Shown piece by piece: positions 25,801-32,469 of a stretch of 64,000 nucleotides of DNA. The stretch comes from Oncomelania hupensis (Eukaryota; Mollusca; Gastropoda; Littorinimorpha; Pomatiopsidae). Position 1 is the first letter of the stretch. Every line of letters begins with the position of its first letter. Both the position numbers and the translations under genes were made by a program. The notes beneath the pieces were generated by a model. That model was not told the DNA's origin, ran no database searches, and saw only the letters and a list, made by a program, of their open reading frames with translations. The stretch spans positions 79,790,963 through 79,854,962 of the forward strand of contig CM072513.1 of the NCBI GenBank assembly GCA_036898135.1, in the 5' to 3' direction.

Positions 25801-28800
25801 TTGAAAGACACCCTGTCAGACCCCACAGCGTGGCAAGGGAGCCCAACTACACAACTACAAAGGTGTACCAGAAGCTACCTCACAGAAGGACTTCGACCGC
25901 ACCATAAGAAAGTTAAGTGTACACCCAGAAGTGCACTTAAACTGATCATAACAGGACCACAGTAGTCCAACTCTTGAGAAACTGTAAAACGGACCACAGT
26001 AGTCCAAATCTACATGAAATATTATAGCAAGTGCCCGAGGAAGATATAACAGCTGCCTTGACTATCAGCGATCGAACTATTAGCAGTAAAAGAGACTTTT
26101 TAAGTTAGATTAGTACTTAGAGAATCTTGTATAGAGTAGAAGAAATAAATGTGTGATTTTAACTGTTATCAAGTGGCTGGACTACATAGGATTCATAGCC
26201 GTGTGAAAGCTAGTGTGACAGTAATCTTTTACCATTTTTCTATCTATTTCTGTACCCCAACCTTAACACAGAACGAGCTAAACAAATAAATTTATTAAAG
26301 TAATTCATAGGGTGACTTACTAGCAGTTCCCACCGAATAAACGTGAGGGTCCATAATTCCATTGTGCAGAGCCCATAAACCCCACGTGACAAACATCATT
26401 ATAATATATTTACTGTTACACGCTTTTTTCAAGAGAATAATATTGTAAGCTGGTTTCTCTGAATTTTTCAAATACATCAGCCAACAAACAGACTATCCCT
26501 ATTCTATCCCGTAACTCGAAGGTCGTAGGGGCACCACAGATGATCGTTTAACCAGCGTACTCCATCTTTACCTGTCCTCAGCAACCCTATGGTTTCGCTC
26601 AGTGTCAAACCAGTCCATTCTCGAATGTTGTCCTCCCACCTCTTTTTCGGTCTCCCTCTTCTTCTATCTTCTTGCACTGTGCCTTGCAGGATGGTCTTTG
26701 CAAGACCTGATGATCTGGTGACGTGGCCATACCATCGGAGTTTCCGTTTTTTCACCACTGTGAGCAGGTCATCGTGTTGTCCAATGGCTTGTGTGATGGT
26801 CTGTCGGACTTCGTCGTTGGTGGTTTGCTGGGTATAGGAAATGCCCAGAATTCTTCTGTAGCACCTCATCTCCATGCTTTATATTCTTCGTTGGAGATCT
26901 GCTATGAGGGTCCATGTTTCGCAAGCGTATAGGAAGATGGAGATGACAAGGGAGCGCAGCAGTCTTACCTTGGAATGTAGACTGATGGTCCTGTCTTTCC
27001 AAATTGGCTTCAAGCTCGTTATGGCAGCAGTTGTTTGTGCGATCCTGGAGAGGACTTCCTGTCAGGATCCATTGTCTGATACAATGGCTCCTAAATATTT
27101 GAAGCTATGCACTGTGTGGAGAGCCACCCATTACAGGCAGCGGCAACGACATCGAAGATGGAGAGCAACCCTTTACAGGCAGCGTGAACCACGGAGCTGA
27201 ATAGACACCCATAACATGCTGCGACGACATCGGAACAGAGGAGCCACCCATTACAGGCGGCAGAAGAATAGTTCCAGAGGGTGAGAAGCGGTCGTGCCAG
27301 AGGCGGTGCAAGCGACGATCGGCATCCATGTACAGTTGGGGAATGTTCCAGGATGCCAAGTTCCCGAACCACCTTGTAGACTTCAGGAGGCAAGCGCAGT
27401 TTGGCACACTTCTGGCCTATAGCGCGCAGGAAGGCAGAATCCATGGCAGAGCCAGAGAGGTTACACAAGGCCACAAGGCCAAAGAAGACCAAGGTCACTG
27501 ATGTCAGCTTTCTCATATCCAGGTCACAAACTAATAAACATGAAAGCTCAAGTTCACCAATTAAAAGTCATTGTGCCACTAGGTCAGTTCAGTGCACGGG
27601 CTTACAACAATAAAGGTGAGCAGGCTCACCCAAAACTAGAAGTGGAAATACACTTCTAATAAACTCAAATTAACAATTAAAATCACTGTATCACTAGTCA
27701 TAAGATCAATTCAAGCACAGGCTTAGCAAGTGGGAAACGAGAGTGGGCTCAGTCACTAATGACAAGTTAATGACTCAATCCCGCAATGTCACAATGGGTT
27801 ATTGAATGAGTGTTCACTGCTAATAATTAAAAACAAAAAATGTAGTCCTATTATGCTGGCTCCTCTCGAAGCAACTCGTTGGCGGCTACCCTCGATGACT
27901 GCCTCTCGTAACGTTCTCGCTTGTTGTCGCGGTTGAACCCTAAGTCTATGGCGTAGATCGCTGCTTGGCCCCCAAAATGGTTGATTCAGCCCCGATGCTT
28001 GAATCTTAATATGTGTAACTGAAATTTGTTTATCCACGCGGCCTGTTCGCTCAGCAACAAGGCCGAAGTCGTATAAAGTTTTCCAACTTTATTTAGCAAA
28101 CACCAACAACTGCATTCAAGATGGCTTTCCAAAAATAACTTCAAAAATACACTTTTTCAAGCAGACAGTACACTATTTATATAGCCTCTCTGCAAAGCTT
28201 AGAACATTTCAGAATGCCGCAATAACATCCCATCAAAATAAAACTCGTCACCGGAATTATGCGCTGTCTTTCGAACATTCTACAGTTTAAACCTATCGCC
28301 AGATAGATCTGGAAACTTCGATCAATAATAGACAAGTAATTCAAGAAAATTCTCAACGATCCTTCAACAATATCGATCAACGAAAACTATCAACATTATA
28401 CAAAGCTTTTCTAGCAACAGCGCAGAATCAAATCAAAGGTAAATACACGCTATCTTCGCATGCTTTGCAAAACAAAATGTTCGGAACTGTCGTGCGCGCC
28501 TCAATCATAACACATATATTTCTAAATTATAATACCATAGAAATCCCTAGTAACCATTTGGCAGAAAGCGTCAATTAGCCCCAAACGGACATAACAGACC
28601 CCAATCACAAATGAGGAGTTGTGGGAGATAGTAGATCGATGGAACAGATTAGGAACGAGAAAGAACAAATGAAAAAGATAGCGACAGTGGTAATTTAAAG
28701 CACTATATTTCCACAAAGTGGGGATACTTTTTATTACAGAAAACCCCTGCAGACCAAAAGGGGAAAAAAGGAAGAAGAATGAAGAAGAGAGAAGAAGGAG

Positions 28801-30073
28801 AAAAAAGGAAGAAGGGAATATAAGAAAGGAGGAAGAAAGAAGGAAGTGGAAGAAAGAAGGAAGATGAAGAATGAAGAGGTAGTAGTGTTAGCAATAATAA
28901 AAGAAGAAGAAGAAGCGGATGAAGAAGAAGCAGGAAGAAAGAAAATAAGAAGAAAATGAGAACGTAAAATTGATTGATTCATTGGCTAATTGGTTTGTTA
29001 ACTGAATCATTGTAAGGAGTTGGAGTGGTCCGACTACGGGCTGTGGACGACAGTGGCTTTGCTAGGACTCAGCATGGGGCCCATCTTTCCCACTGGCTTC
29101 GCCTGGATGCACACACACCTTCTTCCTGTCACCGCCACGGTTAGTCTTATCTATCTCTTTCTATTGGACCATCTCTGTCTATTGGACCATCTCTGTCTAT
29201 TGGACCATCTCTGTCTATTGGACCATCTCTGTCTGCGTAGTTTTGCCTGTCTGCGTCGCCCTATCTCTCAATCTGTCTGTTCGAGTATTCCCCTTTGCTT
29301 GGACTAATACCCACCTTCTTCCTTTCGCCGGCACGGTCAATCTCTGTCTGTTGGACACTCTGTGTCTGTGTCACTCTGTCTGTCTGTTTGACCACCTCTG
29401 TCTGCGTCGCGGTCTGTCTGTTTTTCCCCACTGGCTTTGATTGGACTCACACACATCTTCTTGTCATCTGCACGGTCATTCTGTCTGTCTATCTGTCTGT
29501 TGGACCATCTCAGTCTGCGTCCCTCTGTCTGTCTGTGTCTTCCCCACTGGCTTCGCCAGGACTCGCGCGCACCTTGCTGTCACAGATAGTCAGTCTCTGT
29601 CTGTTCGATCATCTCTGTGTCCATCTTTCTACCAGTCTGTCTGTTCCTTCCCACTGGCTTAGCCGGACTGATATCTGTACTTGTCTTAGCGCTGTAACTC
29701 GAAAGCGATTATCGCGGTTATGTGGAATTTTGCGACTTTTACAGCTGTCTCTTGAAGCCTGACGGATTGGCGTGTATTAGTTATAGATAATGTCATGATA
29801 ATTATGTATATTAATGTCCTGCAGGTGACGTCCGTGATTATGGTGTGTGGGTCATTTGGGGAAGCGGTCAACCCCGCCTTTTTGGTCTTCCTCATGGACC
29901 GCTACAGTCCGCTGTGGTTCGCCATAGTTCTCTTCGTGCAATCCCTCGTCGTCCTTGTCGTCTACGCCATTTTGTGGGTGACATCACGCTTTTACGTCAG
30001 CAGGACAGTCAAGCGCGTCAGTGTTCTGCGAGTGAGGAGTTCTAAACATGTTGGTACTGTTTACGTCTGCTGA
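11913..30073 (+). CDS. MFSD4-like major facilitator transporter, copy 1 (5' exon outside window)
   Basis: Five exons (11913-12129, 13187-13472, 16982-17820, 29017-29139, 29825-30073) joined in phase 2/0/1/0/0 encode twelve predicted transmembrane helices: four across exons 2-3, helices 5 and 6 in exon 4, 7-9 later in exon 4, 10 in exon 5, 11-12 in exon 6. Diagnostic stretches resemble MFSD4A/MFSD4B, proteins of the plasma membrane of which MFSD4B (NaGLT1) carries glucose with Na+; the substrate here is unknown. Exon 4 holds a large hydrophilic loop with a poly-Gln/Lys run (residues from about 17384). No stop or frameshift is seen in any exon. Copy 2 at 37920-51295 is its close paralogue. Intron 4 is swollen to 11.2 kb by nested mobile elements. 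Confidence 0.85.
12160..12480. repeat. trinucleotide microsatellites in intron 2 (CTT, GTT, CAT, CCT)
   Basis: (TCA)n at about 12354-12435 is followed by (TCC)n, preceded by CTT/GTT-rich DNA. The matching intron of copy 2 has different and longer arrays. Poly-His, poly-Ser and poly-Ile frames here are not genes. Confidence 0.9.
12488..12545 (+). repeat. 3' tail fragment of the hairpin-tailed retroposon family
   Basis: GGTCCTTTTTCGGCTCTTTG followed by CAGTCCGCTGGACTC matches the terminal motif of the 715-bp retroposon and of the RNase H LINE. A decayed copy sits at the same place in copy 2 (41042-41095), so it pre-dates the gene duplication. Confidence 0.6.
12850..13186 (+). repeat. repeated splice-acceptor module in intron 2
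   Basis: The sequence before the exon 3 acceptor (AACGTCAAACGCCGTGTTCT, then TGTTGGCAG|AGCCTGG) is echoed upstream at about 12868-12915 (AACGCCAAACGCTGT, CCTGTTGGCAGAACCTGG) and about 12945-12980 (TCAAAGGTCGTGTTCTTGTA, GACAGAACCTGG). Each echo keeps a pyrimidine-rich stretch and CAG. Copy 2 has the same echoes (about 41450-41560). Confidence 0.7.
13187..13472 (+). CDS. MFSD4-like copy 1, exon 3
   Basis: 286 bp; acceptor CTTGTTGGCAG, donor ACAG|GTGCGT. It encodes the rest of helix 1 and helices 2-4 (SFLDLLLITHTTLEQGAFYL, FSVGWVSGCLLLGLL, LLLLTGMLGLAGSTAL, FVAMIVVHFIHALFGGFLAT). I chose the acceptor at 13186 over an earlier AG near 13122 because only this one joins to exon 2 in the transporter frame. 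Confidence 0.87.
13571..14380 (+). mobile_element. RTE-like LINE, 5'-truncated (copy 2 of the family)
   Basis: Begins at the FADD box region (ADDIDGLAGEEQELEQL) and runs to a tail of GATAGGATAGGACAGGATAG at 14361-14380. The main frame is open to about 14030, where a deletion shifts it; the C-terminal WYGHVTRSSGLAK region follows at 14124. It inserted into the TGTGTTTTATCATAG minisatellite of intron 3, which resumes immediately after the tail. Absent from the same intron of transporter copy 2. Confidence 0.85.
14381..14600. repeat. TGTGTTTTATCATAGCGCTGG minisatellite, first block
   Basis: About nine degenerate units of 20-26 bp, each with TGTTTTATCATA and GCGCTGG. It is split by LINE insertions; its first unit is near 13545-13570 and it resumes at 16130. 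Confidence 0.85.
14601..15606 (+). mobile_element. RTE-like LINE, 5'-truncated and decayed (copy 3)
   Basis: Starts at GAAGTCATCAAAAGCCTG, before RT motif B (DGRQGCLLTPTLFN), passes FADD (about 14817), and ends in a (GGATA)n tail at about 15583-15606. Stop codons and frameshifts break it near 14910 and 15360. Inserted in the same minisatellite as copy 2. Confidence 0.85.
15607..16125. other. intron 3 spacer shared with copy 2 (44500-45020)
   Basis: No gene. The block aligns by eye to 44520-45020 in the other paralogue (for example TTTGATAGTACATGA followed by GTATTTGGAGC, and TCAAGGTAATCTCAAGG). It carries AAGGTCA-type words common in molluscan dispersed repeats. Confidence 0.65.
16130..16615. 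repeat. minisatellite, second block, about 21-bp units
   Basis: Some twenty degenerate units of 20-24 bp. Between about 16320 and 16425 several consecutive units are exact 21-mers (GTGTTGTATCATTGCTCTT plus GT), a recent local expansion. The I/V-rich 147-codon frame over this block is repeat translation. Confidence 0.88.
16755..16841. repeat. (CTT)n then (TTA)n microsatellite
   Basis: Short CTTCTT run followed by about 60 bp of ATT/TTA units just before exon 4 of copy 1. Confidence 0.9.
16982..17820 (+). CDS. MFSD4-like copy 1, exon 4
   Basis: 839 bp; acceptor TGTGTTATAG, donor ACT|GTAAGT. It encodes helices 5-9: PMQFISFSFALGGVVGPFYT, YAFALTALLMLLCAVPFALS, then after a long loop ASWVAVLSGLCVFFFLYLCL, SLFWSSFAAGRLLSMVVSGR (the cytoplasmic-loop GRLLS motif typical of the family) and LLLCCLLTMVGAFLLFLV. 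The loop between helices 6 and 7 has a Gln-rich run of CAG/CAA codons. Loop length differs by one codon from copy 2. Confidence 0.9.
17921..18060. repeat. purine-rich (GAA/AAG) tract in intron 4
   Basis: Almost pure A/G for about 140 bp right after exon 4. A similar tract lies before exon 5 (28760-28970). Copy 2 has both as well (46965-47090 and 48781-49030). Confidence 0.85.
18078..18295 (-). mobile_element. hairpin-tailed retroposon, 3' half, split by LTR element B
   Basis: Reads on the minus strand with the terminal GGTCCTGATTCGG-type motif at its left end (GCCGAATCAGGATCAC at 18092). It is cut at 18295 by element B. Its 5' half appears at about 28520-28765. The match to the uninterrupted copy at 50213-50780 covers both parts. 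Confidence 0.75.
18296..19834 (+). repeat. 5' LTR of element B
   Basis: 1539 bp. Differs from the 3' LTR by single substitutions and by indels: AG missing near 18802, TCCCGTA missing near 18847, and AGAAA present near 19191. Confidence 0.93.
20201..20506 (+). pseudogene. element B: gag N-terminus
   Basis: Starts MSDPVALRLRFKELGEALHL and enters a highly charged segment. The frame is lost near 20347, where the A/G-rich coiled-coil sequence shifts; the other frame then continues the Glu/Lys/Leu coiled coil into the main gag-pol reading frame. The second ATG of the frame (20201) is preferred over 20195 because the element A gag has a similarly placed start. Confidence 0.65.
20592..23519 (+). CDS. 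element B: gag-protease-integrase and start of RT
   Basis: 975 codons from the first ATG in frame; the true frame is open a little further upstream as coiled coil. In order: capsid-like region (WSFKLSQGLRGKAYDIYSKL, residues about 58-78), zinc knuckle CSFCNRNNHSTAEC (about 253-266), protease DTG motif in LYDTGLSYDAIVS (about 317), integrase HHCC module (LGHSMPLSGHMG ... CHQCQRYS), the catalytic core with Asp in VDIVGPLP, Asp in RTDNGSQFTG and Glu in NGQVERLNGTL, a GPY/F module (WRGPYRVT, about 795), then the beginning of RT (VRQKLYPMPLSQQRAIKEEI). The frame stops in RT after LLRKPSES. Long GC-balanced coding stretch that contrasts with its AT-rich surroundings. Confidence 0.92.
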   Translation: MGSGASSSSSTPPHSDQLEVASNPVQGMSFPLGTFNEREEGLDLYLTRFERLATEYKLDPTHWSFKLSQGLRGKAYDIYSKLPTDRVTDYHKVKEALLTGFELTGECYRQKFRTNRRVKGESYAQFADRLSTTLDKWISQSATAKTYDGLTELLVWEQLRETMTPELRTFSVEQGAERLEDLVKVADRYVAAHGEAKSFRRDLKPNGKEAQKRSPNREERTANKPNNPRPGQNKGPNTEFGKRGPAEQRRYCSFCNRNNHSTAECFKLAAQRREERESRPAHRVLTQSSGNKPHTIGDHPSVTDTVKVNGKEANCLYDTGLSYDAIVSESLVSRADLTDKTVELQGADLTKPTTTCPIAWIEVESRYVTGRIQAAVLQKPLYDLVLGCRYVFLGTPPKTVEIAAVQTRAQAKTQPPQPEFAPNPGLEEIKTAQKEDTSIAKCFQKLPKAHTPPHKGDFYMEEGVLHRQGDGDHTQLVLPATLRAQVLELGHSMPLSGHMGIGATVQRISAHYYWPGITEDVKRYVKSCHQCQRYSPRHHTVPVTLGPSVVVGVPFQQVSVDIVGPLPMTKKRNRFLLTLVDACTMWCEAVPLPAIDTKKIADALIAIFTRVGFPDSIRTDNGSQFTGRLMQDVFELIQVHHIRTPPYHPASNGQVERLNGTLLTILRKVADDNPEAWDTYVNAALFAYRETPHAATGYTPSTLLFGRPLAGPLEALRRSWTEAKIDDTPRGATKYVADLQETLKATWKKAGEALKKARARQAKYYNRHAKDRELQVGDQVLLLLPSGTNKLDIAWRGPYRVTAKKSKTVYQVEVNGRARYHHINLLKKYTDRPATPSTHNLLAIAIAEEGESMETNAVEYPLHSTETYKDVILNGDLAAKQQQQVLQVIRQHQTVLTDRPGRTDLVEVTLTVTDPTPVRQKLYPMPLSQQRAIKEEIDTLLAAGIISESTSPYSAGTVLLRKPSESIDCASTSDS
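23483..23840 (+). pseudogene. element B: reverse transcriptase palm, second frame
   Basis: Continues RT one frame over: LCIDFRLLNAVTQF, YFSRIDLSKGYYQIPV (motif A Asp), FNVLPFGLHNAPSIFS (motif B) and the catalytic box SFMDDILIATP (motif C). It shifts frame again near 23838. The catalytic residues are present, so the breaks rather than loss of the active site inactivate this copy. Confidence 0.88.
23838..24680 (+). CDS. element B: RT thumb and RNase H
   Basis: 280 codons. RT connection (LTARPTKCQIGFTELEFLGH, SFLGLCGFYQKFIPNY), then RNase H with its acidic residues: LRTDASDLGLGAVL (first Asp), SEKECLGLVWAIQKF (Glu), VQVDHQPLSFL (second Asp) and NHGADYLSRH (last Asp). It ends at 24680, 167 bp before the 3' LTR. 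That RNase H is the last domain, with integrase already placed upstream, fixes the unusual domain order. Confidence 0.9.
   Translation: MSRSLQQLLARLRDTGLTARPTKCQIGFTELEFLGHTISQGSLRPVEKTVKRLLDAPRPKTKKEVQSFLGLCGFYQKFIPNYNSIAVPLTNGTRKIAPDKVVWTAECETAFQTLKDRMTSAPVLHLPDLTQPFVLRTDASDLGLGAVLLQRDPKNAETLFPVAYASRKLRSAETHYATSEKECLGLVWAIQKFQLYLYGTHFTVQVDHQPLSFLAASKSLNSRLMRWALTLQAYSFQIEYIPGKENHGADYLSRHLVEDTAAVAHPTQLRAIAPEFVPAQ
24848..26391 (+). repeat. 3' LTR of element B
   Basis: 1544 bp; starts TGTTCACGAAC (one extra T relative to the 5' LTR) and ends CACGTGACA. AATAAATGTG near 26143 could be its polyadenylation signal. Confidence 0.93.
26492..27118 (-). mobile_element. RTE-like LINE, 3' end only (copy 4)
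   Basis: Minus-strand 3' part of the LINE, from the short 3' end (reverse complement of CTATTCTATCCC) to the YLGAIVSD-like region at 27100-27118. It encodes WYGHVTRSSGLAKTILQG and GRPKKRWEDNIREWTG without a stop over 123 codons. It is joined abruptly at 27118 to unrelated sequence. Confidence 0.85.
27119..27516 (-). pseudogene. possible secreted-protein fragment, unrecognised
   Basis: A minus-strand frame from ATG at 27516 starts with a plausible signal peptide (MRKLTSVTLVFFGLVALCNL then SGSA). It continues MDSAFLRAIGQKCAKLRLPP. From about residue 80 it turns into four imperfect 13-14-residue repeats (AACNGWLLCSDVV, AACYGCLFSSVVH and similar), which reflect a roughly 42-bp tandem DNA repeat at 27119-27270. 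Around 27330-27400 another frame reads more like a folded protein (SWNIPQLYMDADRRLHRLWH), hinting at a frameshift or a splice site. The last codons run into a LINE. I do not recognise the family; it may be a gene fragment carried by a repeat. Confidence 0.3.
27840..28512 (-). mobile_element. diverged LTR and leader of the element A family
   Basis: 27840-27977 matches the element A leader (TCGAAGCAACTCGTTGGCGG, CTTGGCCCCCAAAATG) and 27978-28512 matches its LTR (GATTCAGCCCCGATGCTTGA) with many changes and loss of about 45 bp at the LTR end. The rest of the element is absent. Its target is the split retroposon of intron 4 or neighbouring DNA. Confidence 0.75.
28520..28765 (-). mobile_element. 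hairpin-tailed retroposon, 5' half of the split copy
   Basis: Matches the minus-strand copy at 50500-50770 (CATTTGGCAGAAAGCGTC, GCGACAGTGG..AATTTAAAGC, AAGTGGGGATACT). With 18078-18295 it is one old insertion, separated by LTR element B, a LINE end, the unrecognised fragment and an old LTR. Confidence 0.7.
28766..28975. repeat. purine-rich (GAAGAA) tract before exon 5
   Basis: About 210 bp of almost pure A/G on the coding strand, ending about 40 bp before the exon 5 acceptor. An ordinary polypyrimidine tract is therefore missing from most of the intron end; only TTGGTTTGTTAACTG lies between. Confidence 0.85.
29017..29139 (+). CDS. MFSD4-like copy 1, exon 5
   Basis: 123 bp; acceptor TGTAAG, donor ACG|GTTAGT. 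It encodes helix 10 (YGLWTTVALLGLSMGPIFPT then GFAWMHTHLLPVTAT). Same length and phase as 49078-49200. Copy 2 has the better acceptor TGTCAG. Confidence 0.85.
29140..29700 (+). repeat. tandem echoes of the exon 5 3' end within intron 5
   Basis: First, an exact 18-bp unit (ATCTCTGTCTATTGGACC) repeats about four times at 29155-29228. Then the 3' part of exon 5 plus its donor recurs in degenerate form near 29288-29340, 29424-29480, 29540-29590 and 29648-29685 (CCCCACTGGCTTYG, TGGACTCACACACA, CTTCTTGTCATC, GCACGGTC). Some echoes keep GT after CACG. Copy 2 has the same arrangement. Confidence 0.75.
29825..30073 (+). CDS. MFSD4-like copy 1, exon 6 with stop
   Basis: 249 bp; acceptor ATGTCCTGCAG. 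It encodes helices 11 and 12 (VTSVIMVCGSFGEAVNPAFL; WFAIVLFVQSLVVLVVYAIL) and a short basic C-terminus (SRFYVSRTVKRVSVLRVRSS). The last dozen residues differ from copy 2 because of a small indel. The homology between the two genes continues to about 30150 in the 3' untranslated region. Confidence 0.87.
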   Translation: MTSVIMVCGSFGEAVNPAFLVFLMDRYSPLWFAIVLFVQSLVVLVVYAILWVTSRFYVSRTVKRVSVLRVRSSKHVGTVYVC

Positions 30074-30149
30074 TGTAGAAGTGGAGTTTGTTTTTTCTCT
30101 GCTGCTGTTAAATGTGACTGTTCTTCGAGGCTAGACCTAAATGATTTGA

Positions 30150-30395
30150 GGGTGCCGTCTGATCCCAAAAACTCATATCAACACACTCGTATCACTTCAA
30201 ACGATGTCAGCTCCAAATTCACTGCGAATTTGTTCCAAAAGCAGTCACAAAAGCTGGTCCGAATTTTGAAAGCATTGTCTTTGCCGCACGGTATAACTAA
30301 CCACTGTCTTGCGCGCTCTCACTGGCGGCCTAATAATACACGCTTTTAAGCATAATGAAGGGCGGACTACTCTAGCGATATCAACAAACGATCGT
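30150..30395. other. intergenic DNA, no gene seen
   Basis: Homology with copy 2 ends near here. A short stretch (TTCACTGCGAATTT, then TTCCAAAA) recurs inverted near 32470, probably a small dispersed repeat. Confidence 0.4.
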
Positions 30396-32314
30396 TGTCA
30401 CGCGCCGGCTACCATACATTTTTTTTAACTGTACATAAACCCGTGTTTTTCGTAAGTCAGTTGCGACTCTTTATTTAGTTGTCAATTCCGAGCAAGAGTG
30501 CACGCATAAATGATATAGAGAGAGGGAACAGGCTTAGGCCTGGCCGACCGTTTGCTGAGCATGTTCACTATTCTAGAAAGTTACAACGGGTATTGTACTG
30601 AAGTGATAGAGGTCAGTCAGTCAGAAAGCGTCAGAGAAGAGATGTCCGCACCGAGGGTAGGACTAGGCGTATATCTATGTGTTTGATATCCTTAGTAAGC
30701 AGTAGTGGAAACTCTATTGGATCCCCTGCAAAGCCATTTTCAGTAGCCCTGATTTGGATGCCCTGTGACCCGGAGGAGTGCGGCGGAGACTGAAGGACGC
30801 CTCAACTTGTCTTGTCTTGTATTGTGTTGTCTGCGTGCCAGTTGGGGTCTTATCACCAGTGGAGGTAAATACTCATGCTTTTCTTTAGTGGCGTGCTGCA
30901 TTCTCTGGTGTATGAGTGTGTAAATAGGTAAGCCTGTAGAATGTAATATTTTTCACCATTATGTTAGGTCATTGTTCTGGTAGTAAAACATTCATAGGGG
31001 GGATTTTATTCTGTTATTTTATGATGGATTTTTCTTTTTATTATTATTTATTTAATAGGAAATAAATTATTGAATACAGTATAATCGTTTTATTAAATGA
31101 AGGGAGAGAATTATTCTGTACATATACATTGCTTTCATTATTTTCGCAAGGGAGATAATTTGACAGTATATAATCAGTATTTTTAAAAGGAAATTTAATA
31201 AGTATTTTAGTAGAAGAATGACTGCAGTTAAAATGAAATATAAATTGAATGGAAGTATTTTTCATTGCTACATCATTAAAGGTTTGATTGTGGTTAGTAT
31301 CTAAACAATTGTTGAATTTAATCTTTTATGTATTTTCATAAGGCATGATGTGAATAGTAAAGATTTGTGCTGGAGTATCTCAGAGTTGAAGGCAAAAGTA
31401 AACAATTTGGAGAGAGTATAGTCAAGATTGTATACGATGAAAGACATTTAATAATCATGAATCGGAACAAGTATGAACAATGAAACATAGACATTGATAA
31501 AGTTTTAGTGTTACGATTTTATTCATGATGACGTTTGTGCGCGTAAAACAGTGAAGACAACACGATGGTGACAGTTTTGGAAGATATAACCGTGTTGGCA
31601 AATGTTAGGATATCTGACTGTATTTTCAGTGCACTGATGCTGATGCTGCTGATGATGATGATGATTGTTTTGAACATCTGCCGAGACGATCCGAGCGGCT
31701 GAGGTTGAACTGATTCTGGTTCCGGTCCTACTTGGGTTGGACGCTGAGAGGTCTGGTCAGCTACGCAGGAGCCACCCAGCCGAGTTACCTTCCCCCTGTA
31801 CTGAGGACCGTGTGAGGGCCGCCTATGCGTTGCTGTGTCTTCAGGGGTGGTAATTCTGTATCGCGTACAGGAAGGTCTACGTCAAGGAGTGTTTCATTCT
31901 AGTTTGAAAAAGAGACCTGAAAAAAAGTGCTTAAACGACTTTGAGTAATAGGTTGTGAAAGTATACAAAGAAAGGCCTTAATATGCGCATATTTTTTTCA
32001 GCAGAGTGTTGAACAGAGCGAATATAAAAACAAGTTTTCATAAATCAGTTTGTTTATTTTCATTTCACCCTTGCATTTGTACATATCATTTGTTTATTGT
32101 TAAATATGTTGTGTATGCTTGTGAGTATGAGTGAGGGAAGTGTGTACTGTTAGAAGGACGGGTGGGTAGTTAGTACGTTTGGGGAATAAAAGAGTTGTTT
32201 CGTTAACTTACCACTGGTGTTTGTGTTCTTATTTAGTGTGTGGGTGGGGTGTGCTCGGGTCGTATGGGCTAACAATGTTCGCGGGATTCTGACTTACGTC
32301 AGCGTCTCGTGACA
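30396..32314 (+). mobile_element. possible solo LTR, about 1.9 kb
   Basis: Starts TGTCACG and ends CGTGACA, the same terminal motif as the element B LTRs. It has AATAAAAGAG near 32187 in the place expected for a polyadenylation signal and no coding potential. The flanking 5-mers (ATCGT and TTAAT) do not match, so the boundaries are unproven. It could be a recombinant of two insertions. Confidence 0.38.
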
Positions 32315-32469
32315 TTAATCCCAATAACCAGTACGGTTCAATCACAACTTTATAAACTTATTCCATTACCGTGTATTTCAACCAATGAACGCGAAAGATA
32401 CATTGAAAGCGAGCCGATCCATTTAAAATCGTTGGGATGCAGATGTCGGACCGATTTGTGACTTCGTTT

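Larger units (their letters stand above)
18296..26391 (+). mobile_element. LTR element B: Gmr1-like Ty3-type retrotransposon, near complete
   Basis: 8096 bp, with LTRs of 1539 and 1544 bp (ends TGTCACG/CGTGACA) and target duplication AACAT at 18291-18295 and 26392-26396. After the 5' LTR comes TTGGCGAGCCTGCCAGGA, the likely primer-binding site; a short purine stretch (GAGGGAG, about 24838-24844) precedes the 3' LTR. Domain order is gag with zinc knuckle, protease, integrase, reverse transcriptase, RNase H. Integrase before RT is the Ty1/copia-like order known within Ty3-type elements from the Gmr1 group. Three frame breaks disable this copy. LTRs differ by a few substitutions and small indels, so it is older than element A. 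Confidence 0.93.
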
